Assembly: GCA_007753675.1 (NCBI GenBank)
Contig: CP036432.1
Location: forward strand, 8,744,233 to 8,808,232
DNA from: Stieleria magnilauensis
Lineage (GTDB): Bacteria > Planctomycetota > Planctomycetia > Pirellulales > Pirellulaceae
Direction: 5' to 3'
Length of the DNA: 64,000 bases
Position numbers and translations under genes: made by a program. The notes beneath the pieces were generated by a model. That model was not told the DNA's origin, ran no database searches, and saw only the letters and a list, made by a program, of their open reading frames with translations. Below are positions 27,386 through 37,460 of the stretch, piece after piece. Numbering within the stretch: position 1 is the stretch's first letter; each line of letters opens with the position of its first letter.

Positions 27386-30300
27386 CTAGTCCTCAAACAG
27401 TCCGTCAAACAGTTCGCGGTTGCTGGCTCTGGCTTGTTGGACCAACGCTTCGATCATCTTCGGATCGGATTCATTCATCAAAAAGGCCAGATCGCGCATC
27501 TTGGATTCTTGATCGGGCAACTCATGACGTGCCGATACATTCATCAGACGCAGATTGGCTTCGACGCGTCGCAGCGTGCGATAGTTGTTGATCAGTCGTA
27601 GCGACGTGTCGGCGGGCAACAGATCCGCGTCGGCCAACCGCTGGAGCGCATCGATCGTGCCGGTGGCGTGGATGTCGGGATGCAATCGAATATGTTCAAG
27701 CGTCAACATTTGGGCGACGAACTCGACGTCGACGGTTCCCCCGACGCCGCGTTTCAAGTTCTCTTCGCTGGCCGTTTGCTGCATCCGCAAACGCAATTCG
27801 CGGATCTCCCGAGCCATGGCGGGCCGCCACTCGGTGCCGCGCAGGATTCCCAACAAGGTATCGCTGGCGTGCTTGCGGACGTGTCGTGAACCGGAGATCA
27901 CCCGAGCCTTACAGAGCGCCAACCGCTGCCACAACGGAGCCATGCCGCGTTGGAATCGGTTCGTGAACTGGTCCAGCGAAACCGCCAACACGCCTTCTTC
28001 GCCGGTCGGTCGCAGCCGCCCATCTAGCTCGTACAAACGACCATATTCGCCGGGGTGGTTGACCCGCGACATGATCGCCGAGGTCAACTGGTTGAAGAAC
28101 TGGGCATTGGTGATCGTCTTCCGCGGCCCGCCGACGCGTCGCTGGGTTTCGCCGTCGCCGGTGTACAAGAAAACGACGTCGAGATCGCTGTGGTAATTCG
28201 GCTCGCGTCCGCCGAACTTTCCCAGCGCCACGGCAATCAACTCCGCCGGCTGACCGTCCGGGCCGATCGGATCACCGAAACGCATCGCCAGCTGTTCCTG
28301 CTCGTACTCGGCGACTCGCCGCACGCAGGCTTCGGCGGTATCGGCGAGCGACCGGTGCGTCGCCTGAACGGACTCTTTGCCGAGGATGTCACGCACGCCG
28401 ATCATCAGATGCGCGCTGTTTTTGAACCCGTGCAAGACCACGTCGATGTCGGTGGCACGTCGACACAGATCGATCGAACGTGCGTCCAACCGCTGGGCCG
28501 AGGGCAGACGATTCATCAGCAACGAATCGATCAGCTCGTCGATCATGCCGGGCATCTCGATCAAGATGCTGCTCAGATACGGCGTCGCGGCACACATCCG
28601 AATCATCAACTGCATCGTTGCACGATTGGTTCCGAACAATTCCCACAGACTGGATTTGCCGCCGATCGATTCGGCCACGTCGGCCAGCGTCACCAACGTC
28701 CGGTCGGGGTCGGGCGTGGTCGCGATCTCGGCCAACAGGTGAGGCGCCAGCGAGGCAAGAAAATGACGACAACGTCGGCTGGAAAGAAACTGGATGGATT
28801 CGGTCGCCAGTGAATTGAGATGCTCCATCGCACGATCGGGATCTCGCAGCGAATGTCGCGACAGGGTTTGACGAACCAACTCGGGATCCGGTGACGGGTC
28901 GAGCACCAATTCGGTTTCGATCGCAAAATTCTGTGGCGAATCCGAATCCTCATCCGACGGCGCGTCGACCATCAGGTGATTGAGCACTTTCCGGTTCAAC
29001 TGGAACGTTTCGCGCAACTGAGATTGGAACCGTTCCAGATCGCCGGATTTTCCCTGCGTGTCACGGATCCCCAAATGCCAGGCGACGCGTCGCCGCATCA
29101 GATCATCGTTCGGCAAGCAACTGGTCGAACGGCCGAACATCACGGACAACTGATGCTGCAATCGACAGAGACGGGCATAGCCCTTGGACAACAGGCTGCC
29201 TTCTTGATGCGTCAGACAACCTTCACGTTCCAACGCGTTGATCGCTTCGGCCGTGCTGCAGACTCGGACGGACTTGATATCGCCGCCGTGCAACAGTTGA
29301 AGGAACTGGATCATCAATTCGATATCGCGCCGACCGCCGGGCGCCATCAAGACATCGTCACCCTCGGCTTGCTGTGAATCAAAGCGACGTTGCAGTTTTC
29401 GTCGCAGCGAACGCACCTCGGCAAAGTCTTGTCGACTCATGAACCGCCGATAGATCCACGGTTCCAGTCGACCCAGGAAATCGCTCCCCAAGGAATGATC
29501 TCCCGCGACCACCCGAGCCTTGGTCAATTTGATCCGCTGCCACGTCCGCCCTTCCGATTCCAACCGTCGGGCGGTCAACGAACTGCTGCCGATGACGACA
29601 TCCGACCCGAGCGGTCGAAACGAGGTGTCGATCGCGATGTTCAGCGCCGCGGCGTCTTCGGAGCTGACCAGCGCAATCACATCGGCGACCACCTGCTGAA
29701 CGAACTCGCGATGCGATTCATTTTTTTCTTCGATCGCGTCGTACAAGAACAACAACTCCAACGGGCTGCCGTATCCCATCTCCGTTCCGCCCAAGTGCCC
29801 CAAACCGATCACGGCCAAACGGACGGTCTGGCCGTCAATGCGTCGCGGCAACCCGACGCGTTCGGTTTGACGCCGAAGCACGAATTTCAACGCCGCCTCC
29901 AAAACCGCATCGGCCACAAACGCCAGTTGTTGGCCGACGTGATCGGGACTCAGATCACGGACGAATTCGCCGTAGGCGATGCGAACGATTTCGCGGCTGG
30001 TGAATTTCCGGATCGCCAACGCGGCTCGATTGGGGCTTTCGAGCATTTCGAGTTCGGCGACCAATTCGTCGACCAGAAACTTTCGCTCGGCCGGCTGACC
30101 ATCGCTGGCCCGCATCAAATCAAAACTTTCCGGATCGGCAATCAAACGATTGGCCAGCGTTTGGCTGGTGGCAAAGATTTGCAGCAAGGCCGACAACGCC
30201 GCCTCGTCGCGTTCAAACAACGACAACAGCGACGTCGGCGAACGGCTGGCCGAGATGAAGCGATCCAGGTTCTTGACGGTCGCGTCGAGATCGTCCAGTT

Positions 30301-30499
30301 CGTCGAAGTGACGCTGCAGACGATCGCGCAGGATTTCCAACAGATCCGACGGCGCACCACAGTTCCAGATCGACTGTAAATGTTGCCGGGTCGTTGCCCA
30401 GTGGTTCACCCGACCAGTGTCGATCCAATCGAAGGCGGAATCGTCGGCGCCGGGGTGGTCCGAGGGCTGGTTGGTCGAAGACGGCGTGGGCGGCTTCAC
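27386..30499 (-). CDS. glnE: Glutamine synthetase adenylyltransferase/adenylyl-removing enzyme
   Basis: The 1037-aa protein has the GlnE layout: N-terminal nucleotidyltransferase domain (about 100-450), helical linker, and C-terminal nucleotidyltransferase (about 650-1030). The C-terminal site is intact (GREPNYHSDLDVVFLY, and LYELDGRLRPTGEEG). The N-terminal site reads GYGSPLELLF near residue 245, where active adenylyl-removing domains have SDIDL: both metal-binding Asp residues appear replaced by Pro and Glu. It controls glutamine synthetase by adenylylation in response to nitrogen. Deadenylylation may be lost or weak here (inference). No glnA or glnB lies nearby. Confidence 0.9.
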   Translation of the reverse strand: MKPPTPSSTNQPSDHPGADDSAFDWIDTGRVNHWATTRQHLQSIWNCGAPSDLLEILRDRLQRHFDELDDLDATVKNLDRFISASRSPTSLLSLFERDEAALSALLQIFATSQTLANRLIADPESFDLMRASDGQPAERKFLVDELVAELEMLESPNRAALAIRKFTSREIVRIAYGEFVRDLSPDHVGQQLAFVADAVLEAALKFVLRRQTERVGLPRRIDGQTVRLAVIGLGHLGGTEMGYGSPLELLFLYDAIEEKNESHREFVQQVVADVIALVSSEDAAALNIAIDTSFRPLGSDVVIGSSSLTARRLESEGRTWQRIKLTKARVVAGDHSLGSDFLGRLEPWIYRRFMSRQDFAEVRSLRRKLQRRFDSQQAEGDDVLMAPGGRRDIELMIQFLQLLHGGDIKSVRVCSTAEAINALEREGCLTHQEGSLLSKGYARLCRLQHQLSVMFGRSTSCLPNDDLMRRRVAWHLGIRDTQGKSGDLERFQSQLRETFQLNRKVLNHLMVDAPSDEDSDSPQNFAIETELVLDPSPDPELVRQTLSRHSLRDPDRAMEHLNSLATESIQFLSSRRCRHFLASLAPHLLAEIATTPDPDRTLVTLADVAESIGGKSSLWELFGTNRATMQLMIRMCAATPYLSSILIEMPGMIDELIDSLLMNRLPSAQRLDARSIDLCRRATDIDVVLHGFKNSAHLMIGVRDILGKESVQATHRSLADTAEACVRRVAEYEQEQLAMRFGDPIGPDGQPAELIAVALGKFGGREPNYHSDLDVVFLYTGDGETQRRVGGPRKTITNAQFFNQLTSAIMSRVNHPGEYGRLYELDGRLRPTGEEGVLAVSLDQFTNRFQRGMAPLWQRLALCKARVISGSRHVRKHASDTLLGILRGTEWRPAMAREIRELRLRMQQTASEENLKRGVGGTVDVEFVAQMLTLEHIRLHPDIHATGTIDALQRLADADLLPADTSLRLINNYRTLRRVEANLRLMNVSARHELPDQESKMRDLAFLMNESDPKMIEALVQQARASNRELFDGLFED

Positions 30500-31040
30500 G
30501 GAGGAATCGTCCTGAGCGAGGAATCGGAATCAATTAAGGAAGCGCCTACCGCCACACCACGACGGTTCCCCCCGCGACTGCACGACGCTATACGACAACG
30601 CTGTACGACGATTCAACAGAACCCGTCGGCCGGGCCAAAAAGCAAGGGAACTCTCCGTGGCATGCCCTAGTCTAAATTCCTGAGGGTTTTCCGTTAAGTC
30701 CGTGTCCGGTGACCTACCTTTGACAGACACCGGCTCAGCCAGGGGGCAAACGCGATCGTCAGGTTCAGTGAACCGTTCGGTCCCACAGCACCCCAGGCTT
30801 CATTGCTGCTGGCGCCAGGAGGCCCATTGTTGCCACGTTGGTTGAGTTTTTGCGACGCCCCTTCGTGGACATTTCGCAACACCCCACGCCTGACTCCTGC
30901 CGGTCTCATTGACGCAAACCCCACCCCACAAACGACTTGCAATGCTACACACGACCTCATCGACGGGGGTCGGCATCCTGGATGCTGTACCCCTCCCGGA
31001 CCAGAACGAATATTCCAAGCCGGGATCAGAGGAGAAGTTG
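30500..31040. other. Divergent intergenic region between glnE and sigma factor gene
   Basis: 541 bp hold no credible gene. It should contain promoters for both divergent genes. A small palindrome GGTTCAGTGAACC lies at 30762-30774. The frame of the sigma factor stays open back to 30909 but lacks sigma similarity. Confidence 0.45.
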
Positions 31041-32618
31041 ATGGGAACCAGGATTAGCGGACGTAGCTTGCAAGACGATTCCTTCGCCGCAGAAGAATCG
31101 GTGGACCGCCGCTCTCGCGTGATGGGAGACGAATTCGCCGACCACCACCTGGAAGAGGCCCCCGCAGACTCTCGTGGCGTCGCCGACGAAATGGACGGCG
31201 ACACCGATCCGACCGAAGACCCGGTGCGAATGTACCTGATGCAAATGGGTCAAATCCCTTTGCTGACTCGCGACCAAGAAGTCTCCGCGGCCAAGCAAAT
31301 CGAACGCACCCGCGACCGCTACCGCCACTGCATGCTGGCAACCGATTTCATGCTGCAGGGCTCCCTGAAACTGTTGCAACAGGTCCGCGACAAGCAACTG
31401 CGTTTGGATCGCACGATCGAAGTCAGCGTGACCAACGCCGTCGAAAAGAAGGCGATCATGAAGCGGATCGTGCCCAACGTCCGCACGCTGGAACACCTGC
31501 TGAACCAAAACAAGGTGGATTACTTCACCGCGATCAACAAACGATTGCCGATGCGTCAACGACGTGCGGCCTGGAAAAACCTGGTGATCCGCCGCAACAA
31601 GGCCGTCCGCCTGGTCGAAGAAATGAATCTTCGCACCGGCAAACTGCAACCGATTTTCCAAAAGCTGGAAAAATCGTCGCGTCGGATGAACGAGATTCGC
31701 AAACAACTTCGCGAAGGTTCCTCGTCGGACCTGCCCGGCATGCCCTCGGAAAAAGAACTTCGCAGCGAACTGAGCTATCTGATGCGGATGACCTACGAGT
31801 CGCCCAAAACGCTCGATCGCCGCGTCTTGTCCTGCGAAGCCCTTCGTGAAGATTACGAAGCGGCCAAGCGAGTCCTGTCGGCCGGCAACTTGCGACTGGT
31901 CGTGTCGATCGCCAAGAAGTATCGCAACCGTGGCCTGTCGTTCTTGGATCTGATCCAGGAAGGCAACACGGGGCTGATGCGAGCGGTCGACAAATTCGAA
32001 CACGCCCGCGGATACAAATTCAGCACCTACGCGACGTGGTGGATTCGACAAGCGATCACCCGCGCCATCGCCGACCAAAGCCGAACGATTCGTGTGCCCG
32101 TTCACATGATCGACACGATGAACAAGATCCGCCAAATCACCCGCGATCTGGTTCAAGAAAACGGACGCGAACCGACGGCCGAAGAAGTTTGTGCCCGCAG
32201 CGGCCTGAGCTTGGACGACACCCGTGTGATCTTGAAGATGAGCCGCCAACCGCTGTCGTTGGATCAACCCGTCGGCGACCACGAGGACAGCGTCTTCGGC
32301 GAGTTCTTGCAAGATCACCGCGACGACGATCCGTTGCTGGAAACCAACCGCCAAGCCTTGAAGGCTCAGATCGATCTGGCCATGGAAACGCTGAACTATC
32401 GCGAACGAGAAATCTTGCGTCTGCGTTACGGCCTGGCCGACGGCTACACCTACACGCTCGAAGAAGTCGGACGGATCTTTCAAGTCACCCGCGAACGCGT
32501 CCGCCAAATCGAAAGCAAGGCGGTTCGCAAACTGCAACAACCGTATCGCGCTCGATCCTTGGCCAGCTTCCTCGACGGAGCCGACTTGGCACTGATCGAA
32601 GGCGGCGAACCGGTTTAA
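31041..32618 (+). CDS. rpoD: Primary sigma-70 factor (RpoD/SigA type)
   Basis: The 525-aa protein has region 1.2 (DPVRMYLMQMGQIPLLTRDQEV), a non-conserved insert of about 130 residues, regions 2.1-2.4 (NLRLVVSIAKKYRNRGLSFLDLIQEGNTGLMRAVDKFEHARGYKFSTYATWWIRQAI in overlapping pieces), region 3 and region 4 (YTLEEVGRIFQVTRERVRQIE). It directs RNA polymerase to housekeeping promoters. ATG 31041 follows GGAG at 31031 with good spacing and is preferred to an upstream frame extension. No dnaG or other partner is adjacent. Confidence 0.94.
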   Translation: MGTRISGRSLQDDSFAAEESVDRRSRVMGDEFADHHLEEAPADSRGVADEMDGDTDPTEDPVRMYLMQMGQIPLLTRDQEVSAAKQIERTRDRYRHCMLATDFMLQGSLKLLQQVRDKQLRLDRTIEVSVTNAVEKKAIMKRIVPNVRTLEHLLNQNKVDYFTAINKRLPMRQRRAAWKNLVIRRNKAVRLVEEMNLRTGKLQPIFQKLEKSSRRMNEIRKQLREGSSSDLPGMPSEKELRSELSYLMRMTYESPKTLDRRVLSCEALREDYEAAKRVLSAGNLRLVVSIAKKYRNRGLSFLDLIQEGNTGLMRAVDKFEHARGYKFSTYATWWIRQAITRAIADQSRTIRVPVHMIDTMNKIRQITRDLVQENGREPTAEEVCARSGLSLDDTRVILKMSRQPLSLDQPVGDHEDSVFGEFLQDHRDDDPLLETNRQALKAQIDLAMETLNYREREILRLRYGLADGYTYTLEEVGRIFQVTRERVRQIESKAVRKLQQPYRARSLASFLDGADLALIEGGEPV

Positions 32619-32660
32619 GACGTCGCTCCGACCGAGTGACGGCCTTAGGCAAGACTGACT

Positions 32661-33023
32661 CTACTTGCGGCGAAACGCTCTGGCCAACGCCGAAACCGTG
32701 ATCAATCCTCCGACGATCGGAATCGCCGGAATGATCAACTTGGGCTGGGCGGCAAGCACCACCAGCGCGATCACGCCGATCACCGGTGCACTTGCCGGCA
32801 ACCATTTGGCCGGTCGCTTCAGCGAAGGCCATGCCAACCACAACGCCCCCATCACCAACCCGATGCGTCCGCACGCCGCAGCCACAAACTCCCCGGTGCT
32901 GCCGGACCCGAACCACCACGCCAACAACGACGCGATCAGCATGATGATCGCCAGCACCAACGCCATCAGACGGCGCTCACTCGGCGGCGATTTCGGTTCA
33001 GACGATCGTTCAATTCGAGCCAT
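32661..33023 (-). CDS. Small membrane protein, unknown
   Basis: The 120-aa product has a charged N-terminus (MARIERSSEPKSPPSERR) and about three to four hydrophobic segments (LMALVLAIIMLIASLLAWW, GLVMGALWLAWPSL, VIGVIALVVLAA, IPAIPIVGGLITVSAL), ending with a basic RRK tail. Its ATG at 33023 overlaps the 3' end of the NCS2 permease gene by 14 bp, so it is translationally coupled to it. I know no function. Confidence 0.65.
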   Translation of the reverse strand: MARIERSSEPKSPPSERRLMALVLAIIMLIASLLAWWFGSGSTGEFVAAACGRIGLVMGALWLAWPSLKRPAKWLPASAPVIGVIALVVLAAQPKLIIPAIPIVGGLITVSALARAFRRK

Positions 33024-34707
33024 CGGTGTCCAATTCATGTTCAAGTTCTGAATCCAACGGCGCCCGGCCGGCGTCAGCGACGGGCAACCAACGACGCCAC
33101 GCCAACAGTAGCACACCGACGACGGCGTAGCCCGCGGCAAACTCGAACACCTTGGACCGACTTTCCGGCCCCAGCACGATCGTTTCCCAGTGCTCCGGAC
33201 CCAGCGGCAGAAACAGCCGACTGCCTTCCAGCGGTGAATGCATCAGGCCGAACAGCGTGAACACGGCACAGACCAAAAACACGATTCCCGCCGTCCGCAA
33301 ATTGCGATCGATCGACGCGGCCAATCCCCAGGCCCACAACAAGCTGGTCAAGATAAACCCGCTGCCCAACATCGAAATGGTCGCAAAACTTTCTTGAAAC
33401 ACGGGACTGAGATCGGACACCGAGATGCCCGCCTCACGCAAGGCCTGATCACCCAATATCTGCCCGCTGAAATTCAAGACCAACGCGGCCAGCGCCGGTA
33501 AACACGCGATCGCCACCGCCGCGTAGTGCCGCCTGGGTGTCGCCGAAAAACTTTGAGCGGTGATTTCCAAGCCGATGAAGACCAAAATCGGCAACACCGC
33601 CGGTTTGGGAATGATGTCGTTGAGGAACGTGAAGTACCCGATCAGTCCCGCCGACCCGATCACCAACGCGGTTCCCAGCGTGTATCCCGCCCGGCCTCCC
33701 ATCGCTTTGTAAGCGGGGTGGCCGATGTAGGGCGTGGTCTGAATCACCCCACCGGACAGCCCGGCCAACAACGTCGCGACCGCTTCTACCCCGATCACCA
33801 TCGGAGTGTGATAAGAATCGCCCGCTGCCGCGGCACTCTCGGTGCAATCGATTCCCCCGACGACCGTGGCGATCGCAAAGGGCAAGGCGATGGGAAGATA
33901 CGGCACCGCATCGGGCCACGCGGAAATCCAACTGCCGTCCCAGCATTCCATCCACCGCGTCGGGAACCACTCGATCGTGCTCAAGCTGGGAAAGTGATAG
34001 CCGTCCACTCCCAACCCACACATCAGATAATAGATCAGCCCGGCGACTACCAAGGCCCCTAGCGTGCCGGGAACCCGGCCGGGCAGCGGAATCCGAGCGA
34101 TCAACGTCGTCAACACGATCGCCAAGGCGACGAGTCCCGGCAGCGGACGACCGAGAATTTCCGACAGCGGCAAGAAACTGATCAATGCCAACGCGATCGC
34201 CGCCAACGACCCCAGCAATCCGGCGCGGGGAACGACGCGCCGCACCCAGTTGGACGCCGGCGCCATCACCAGTTTCAACACGCCGCTCATCACGATGCAC
34301 CAAATCCCGATGTGCCAGGTTCGATAGGCGGCATCGATCTCCGACAGCCCCAGCGAATCGACGCCTTGGCGAAACGATGGCCCCAGGATCAACAGGCAGA
34401 CGCCGAACACGCTGGGCGTATCCAACCCGAGCGGCATGGCCGTCACGTCGCTGGAATTTTTCTTCCGAGCCAACCGAAACGCGAAATACACAAAGGCCAA
34501 ATCGCCGACCAGAACTCCCAACGCGGTGCCGGGCACCAGGGCCGAAATCGCGAACTCGGTGGGGAACCCGAACCCGCTCAGTAGGATGACGACCAGAAAC
34601 AATCCGGTCAGATTATCCAACATCAGCCCAAAGAATGCGTTCACATCACCGGGCGTCATCCACTGGTAGCGATGGGCGTGTGGAGCCGTTTGATTCGATG
34701 CGTTCAA
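33010..34707 (-). CDS. NCS2-like (xanthine/uracil-type) permease
   Basis: The 565-aa inner-membrane protein has about 12-14 spans. Segments resemble the AzgA/NCS2 purine permease group: an N-terminal LMLDNLTGLFLVVILLSGFGFP, and the two substrate/ion half-site regions VVGGIDCTESAAAAGD and GLSGGVIQTTPYIGHPAYKAMGGRAGYT. It likely imports a nucleobase or related solute with H+ or Na+. The exact substrate cannot be assigned. It is the first gene of a pair with the small membrane protein. Confidence 0.8.
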   Translation of the reverse strand: MNASNQTAPHAHRYQWMTPGDVNAFFGLMLDNLTGLFLVVILLSGFGFPTEFAISALVPGTALGVLVGDLAFVYFAFRLARKKNSSDVTAMPLGLDTPSVFGVCLLILGPSFRQGVDSLGLSEIDAAYRTWHIGIWCIVMSGVLKLVMAPASNWVRRVVPRAGLLGSLAAIALALISFLPLSEILGRPLPGLVALAIVLTTLIARIPLPGRVPGTLGALVVAGLIYYLMCGLGVDGYHFPSLSTIEWFPTRWMECWDGSWISAWPDAVPYLPIALPFAIATVVGGIDCTESAAAAGDSYHTPMVIGVEAVATLLAGLSGGVIQTTPYIGHPAYKAMGGRAGYTLGTALVIGSAGLIGYFTFLNDIIPKPAVLPILVFIGLEITAQSFSATPRRHYAAVAIACLPALAALVLNFSGQILGDQALREAGISVSDLSPVFQESFATISMLGSGFILTSLLWAWGLAASIDRNLRTAGIVFLVCAVFTLFGLMHSPLEGSRLFLPLGPEHWETIVLGPESRSKVFEFAAGYAVVGVLLLAWRRWLPVADAGRAPLDSELEHELDTDGSN

Positions 34708-34978
34708 TGGAAATCCATGAGAAAACGTTTTGATGCGACCCTCCGCCTCGCTCCAGGCGTTTTATCGGTGAAATCAGCCTGCAACTAGCCGTTTGGACAC
34801 CGCCGGCCGACAATTCAGCCAAAAAGCGCTTTGACGAATGGGGCAATTGGCGAGATAATGGGTCTCAGGGTGCACAAAGATTCCCGGTGCACAGCGGCGG
34901 TTTGGACGCTCTTTTGACGCGTGCTGTGGACCGCTTGTTTCCCTTAAAACACTTGTCCGCTCATCGGAACCTCGGCCC

Positions 34979-35623
34979 ATGTCTTCCACCACCGCTTCTG
35001 TCCATTCCGCTTCGGCCACCGAAAGCGATGAATTGAGCGACGAAGCGTTGCTGGCCGCCTATCGCAACAGCGGTGATCGAACGCTGTTCAATCAGTTGAT
35101 GGGTCGCTATCAGCGTGAAATCTACAGCTACCTTCGCCGCTACATCGGCAGCACCGAGATGGCCGAAGACGCGTTTCAGGGCACCTTTTTGCAGGTTCAT
35201 CTGAAGTGCCAACAGTTTGACAGCTCGCGCCGTTTCCGCCCCTGGTTGTATGCAATCGCGACCAACCAGGCGATCGATGTCCAGCGCCGCAACAAGCGGC
35301 ATCGGATGGTCAGCCTGGATCGCACCCCGAACGACACGGAACAACGCAACGCCAGCTGGGCCGAAAAACTCGTCGGCGGAACCCCCGACCCCCTGGCCGC
35401 CGCGGCCTCGCAAGAAAACGGCGACTGGATGAAAGAATCGATTTCATCGCTCGGCCAGCCCATGCAGCAGGTGATCCAGTTGGTCTATTACCAAGGACTG
35501 AAATACCGCGAGGCGGCGGAAATCCTGGGAATTCCGGTGGGCACGGTCAAAAGCCGCCTGCACGCCGCCGTCCAGCGATTGGGCGTGATGTGGGAAGACT
35601 CCCACGCCCCCTCGGACGATTGA
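34979..35623 (+). CDS. ECF-type RNA polymerase sigma factor
   Basis: The 214-aa protein has sigma region 2 (FNQLMGRYQREIYSYLRRYIG...AEDAFQGTFLQVHLK...FRPWLYAIATNQAIDVQRR) and region 4 (MQQVIQLVYYQGLKYREAAEILGIPVGTVKSRLHAAVQRL), the ECF pattern. The linker and the Ser/Ala-rich N-terminus are longer than usual. The next gene downstream encodes a membrane anti-sigma-like protein, 177 bp away, so the two probably form a surface-signalling switch. Confidence 0.93.
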   Translation: MSSTTASVHSASATESDELSDEALLAAYRNSGDRTLFNQLMGRYQREIYSYLRRYIGSTEMAEDAFQGTFLQVHLKCQQFDSSRRFRPWLYAIATNQAIDVQRRNKRHRMVSLDRTPNDTEQRNASWAEKLVGGTPDPLAAAASQENGDWMKESISSLGQPMQQVIQLVYYQGLKYREAAEILGIPVGTVKSRLHAAVQRLGVMWEDSHAPSDD

Positions 35624-35800
35624 GTAGAATCAACGAGCACCGGCGCCGCTGGGACGCGCGCCAAACCGGCTTGGCCTGACGAACCGGCCTGAGTCTCGCT
35701 GAACCGGTTGAGTCGACTGTGCGTAGGATTCAACAACACTCACCCATCGCTGCGACCGCAGCAGAGTCAGACTTTCATTCGCCCGCCGCATTTCCTGCCG

Positions 35801-36865
35801 ATGCACGAAGATCTGCTTGGATACCTTCTCGGAGCTCTTGAGCCAGACGAAATGCAACGCGTTTCCGACTGGCTACGCGACCATCCCGAGGGTCGTGAAC
35901 AGCTCGCAGAAATCGAGCGGAGCCTGAAACCGCTGGAAGAAAGTTTTGAAGCGGTAGAAGGTCCCAGCGACGACCTGTTGGCCCGAACCCTGGCCGCGAT
36001 CCCCGACGGCATCCCGCCGACGGATGATTCGCCCGCGGATCCGCTGGTGACGCTGACTGATGTCGATCTATCGGGTGAAGCGGGAGCGGGCGGCAACCGT
36101 TGGAACGTGATGGATTCGATCGGCGGCCTGTTGTCGGTCGCCACGTTGTTGGCGCTGCTCTTGCCGACGATTGCCGCGGGCAGGTTCGAGGCCCGGAAAG
36201 TAGCCTGCGAAGACCGGCTGCGCCGCAATTGGACCGCGCTGATGCAATACGTTTATCGCAGTGAACACGGGCGACTGCCCGAAGTCGCCGAGTCGGGACG
36301 AGAAGCCTTTGCCGGAATGTTTGCCATCCGACTGGCCGATGCGGGGCTGATGGACGACGTCGATCAACGTTGGTGCCCCTCAGCGGACCTACCGGTGCTC
36401 AGCGATGCCGGCGGTTCCGGTCCTCAGGAACCCTCCCCACTGATTTCGCTTTCGACATTGCCATCGGTGGAGTCGCTTCACAGCCTGCCGCCCGATGACC
36501 TGAAACGGGTCCAACAATTTGCCGGCGGCCACTACGCCTACACCCTCGGTGTGATCGGCGATCAAGGGTTTTCGGCGCCGCGTTTTGAGGCCCGATCGTC
36601 GTTCGCCGTGATGGCCGACGCTCCCTTGGAACACGCCATGACGGCGGACCAGCCGGCGAAGATGCGATTCAGCCACAGCGGCCAGGGCATCAACGTGCTG
36701 TACGAAGACGGCAGCGTTCGATTCATCCGCGCCGACGCCCTCAACTCGATGCCAGACCATCCATTCTTCAATCACCTCGGGGCAAGCGAAGCGGGGGTCA
36801 ACATCGACGACGCCAGCCTGTCACCGAGCTGGCGTGCACCGTTCTCGATTTCCCTCCAACGCTAG
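35801..36865 (+). CDS. Putative membrane anti-sigma factor with prepilin-like C-terminus
   Basis: The 354-aa product begins at ATG 35801 (MHEDLLGYLLGALEPDEMQRV), an anti-sigma N-terminal pattern as in zinc-finger-less planctomycete anti-sigma proteins. One membrane span is near residues 110-130 (GGLLSVATLLALLLPTIAAG). The C-terminal third contains FSHSGQGINVLYEDGSVRFI and PDHPFFNHL, close to the H-x-G-DG motif of DUF1559 prepilin-type proteins. It follows the ECF sigma gene and should hold that sigma factor at the membrane. Confidence 0.75.
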   Translation: MHEDLLGYLLGALEPDEMQRVSDWLRDHPEGREQLAEIERSLKPLEESFEAVEGPSDDLLARTLAAIPDGIPPTDDSPADPLVTLTDVDLSGEAGAGGNRWNVMDSIGGLLSVATLLALLLPTIAAGRFEARKVACEDRLRRNWTALMQYVYRSEHGRLPEVAESGREAFAGMFAIRLADAGLMDDVDQRWCPSADLPVLSDAGGSGPQEPSPLISLSTLPSVESLHSLPPDDLKRVQQFAGGHYAYTLGVIGDQGFSAPRFEARSSFAVMADAPLEHAMTADQPAKMRFSHSGQGINVLYEDGSVRFIRADALNSMPDHPFFNHLGASEAGVNIDDASLSPSWRAPFSISLQR

Positions 36866-36894
36866 CGACGCGTTGCAGCGGACAACGCGGCAGC

Positions 36895-37046
36895 TGGATT
36901 GAACAAAGCGGTTCGCCCGCCCCGCTACGCGCTTTGCGCCGACCAATCCACACGGTGCCAATCATCCTCGCCAAAGCGATGTTCTTATCCCGACGGGATT
37001 ACAGCGAGTAGCCGACGCTCAGCGCAGCGCCACCTCCAGGACACGC
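36895..37046 (+). repeat. Intergenic repeat R3, copy 1
   Basis: About 150 bp running from GATTGAACAAAGCGGTTCGC to GCGCAGCGCCACCTCC. Related copies are at 37310-37460 and 40690-40820 (the last split by an IS element). Confidence 0.8.
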
Positions 37047-37081
37047 CCCCAATCCACTCCACGCCCCCGGACGGCAACACT

Positions 37082-37200
37082 GTGAAGCATTTATTCCCTG
37101 CGTTTGACGAGGTGTTAGCGGCAGGGCGCAAGCCCTCCGGTCCCTCATCGTTGCCGGAAACACCGGAGGGCTCGCGCCCTACCGCTACAAAATGCTTCAC
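37082..37200. repeat. REP-like palindromic intergenic repeat, copy 2
   Basis: 26-bp near-perfect arms at 37116-37141 and 37162-37187 lie within perfect 11-bp outer arms GTGAAGCATTT and AAATGCTTCAC. It matches the unit at 129-248 in both arm sequence and layout. Confidence 0.9.
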
Positions 37201-37309
37201 AGCGTTGCCCGCACGGGGTCGCAGGGTCACGCCGGCGGCGTGCCACATCATAGCTTGGGGTCGCGTGAGCGCACCCCAAGATCCGGACACCACCTCGCCG
37301 CCAACCCCA

Positions 37310-37460
37310 ACGGGATTGAACAATACGGTTCGCCCGCCCCGCCACGCCATTTGCGCCGCCCAATCCACACGATGCCAATCCTCCACACCAAAGCGATGCT
37401 CTTATCCCGACGGGATTACAGCGAGTAGCCGGAGGTCAGCGCAGCGACACCTCCGGGCCA
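37310..37460 (+). repeat. Intergenic repeat R3, copy 2
   Basis: Close copy of 36895-37046. The preceding stretch 37222-37310 (GCCGGCGGCGTGCCACATCA and following) is also shared with 40603-40690, so the full unit is about 240 bp. Confidence 0.85.
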
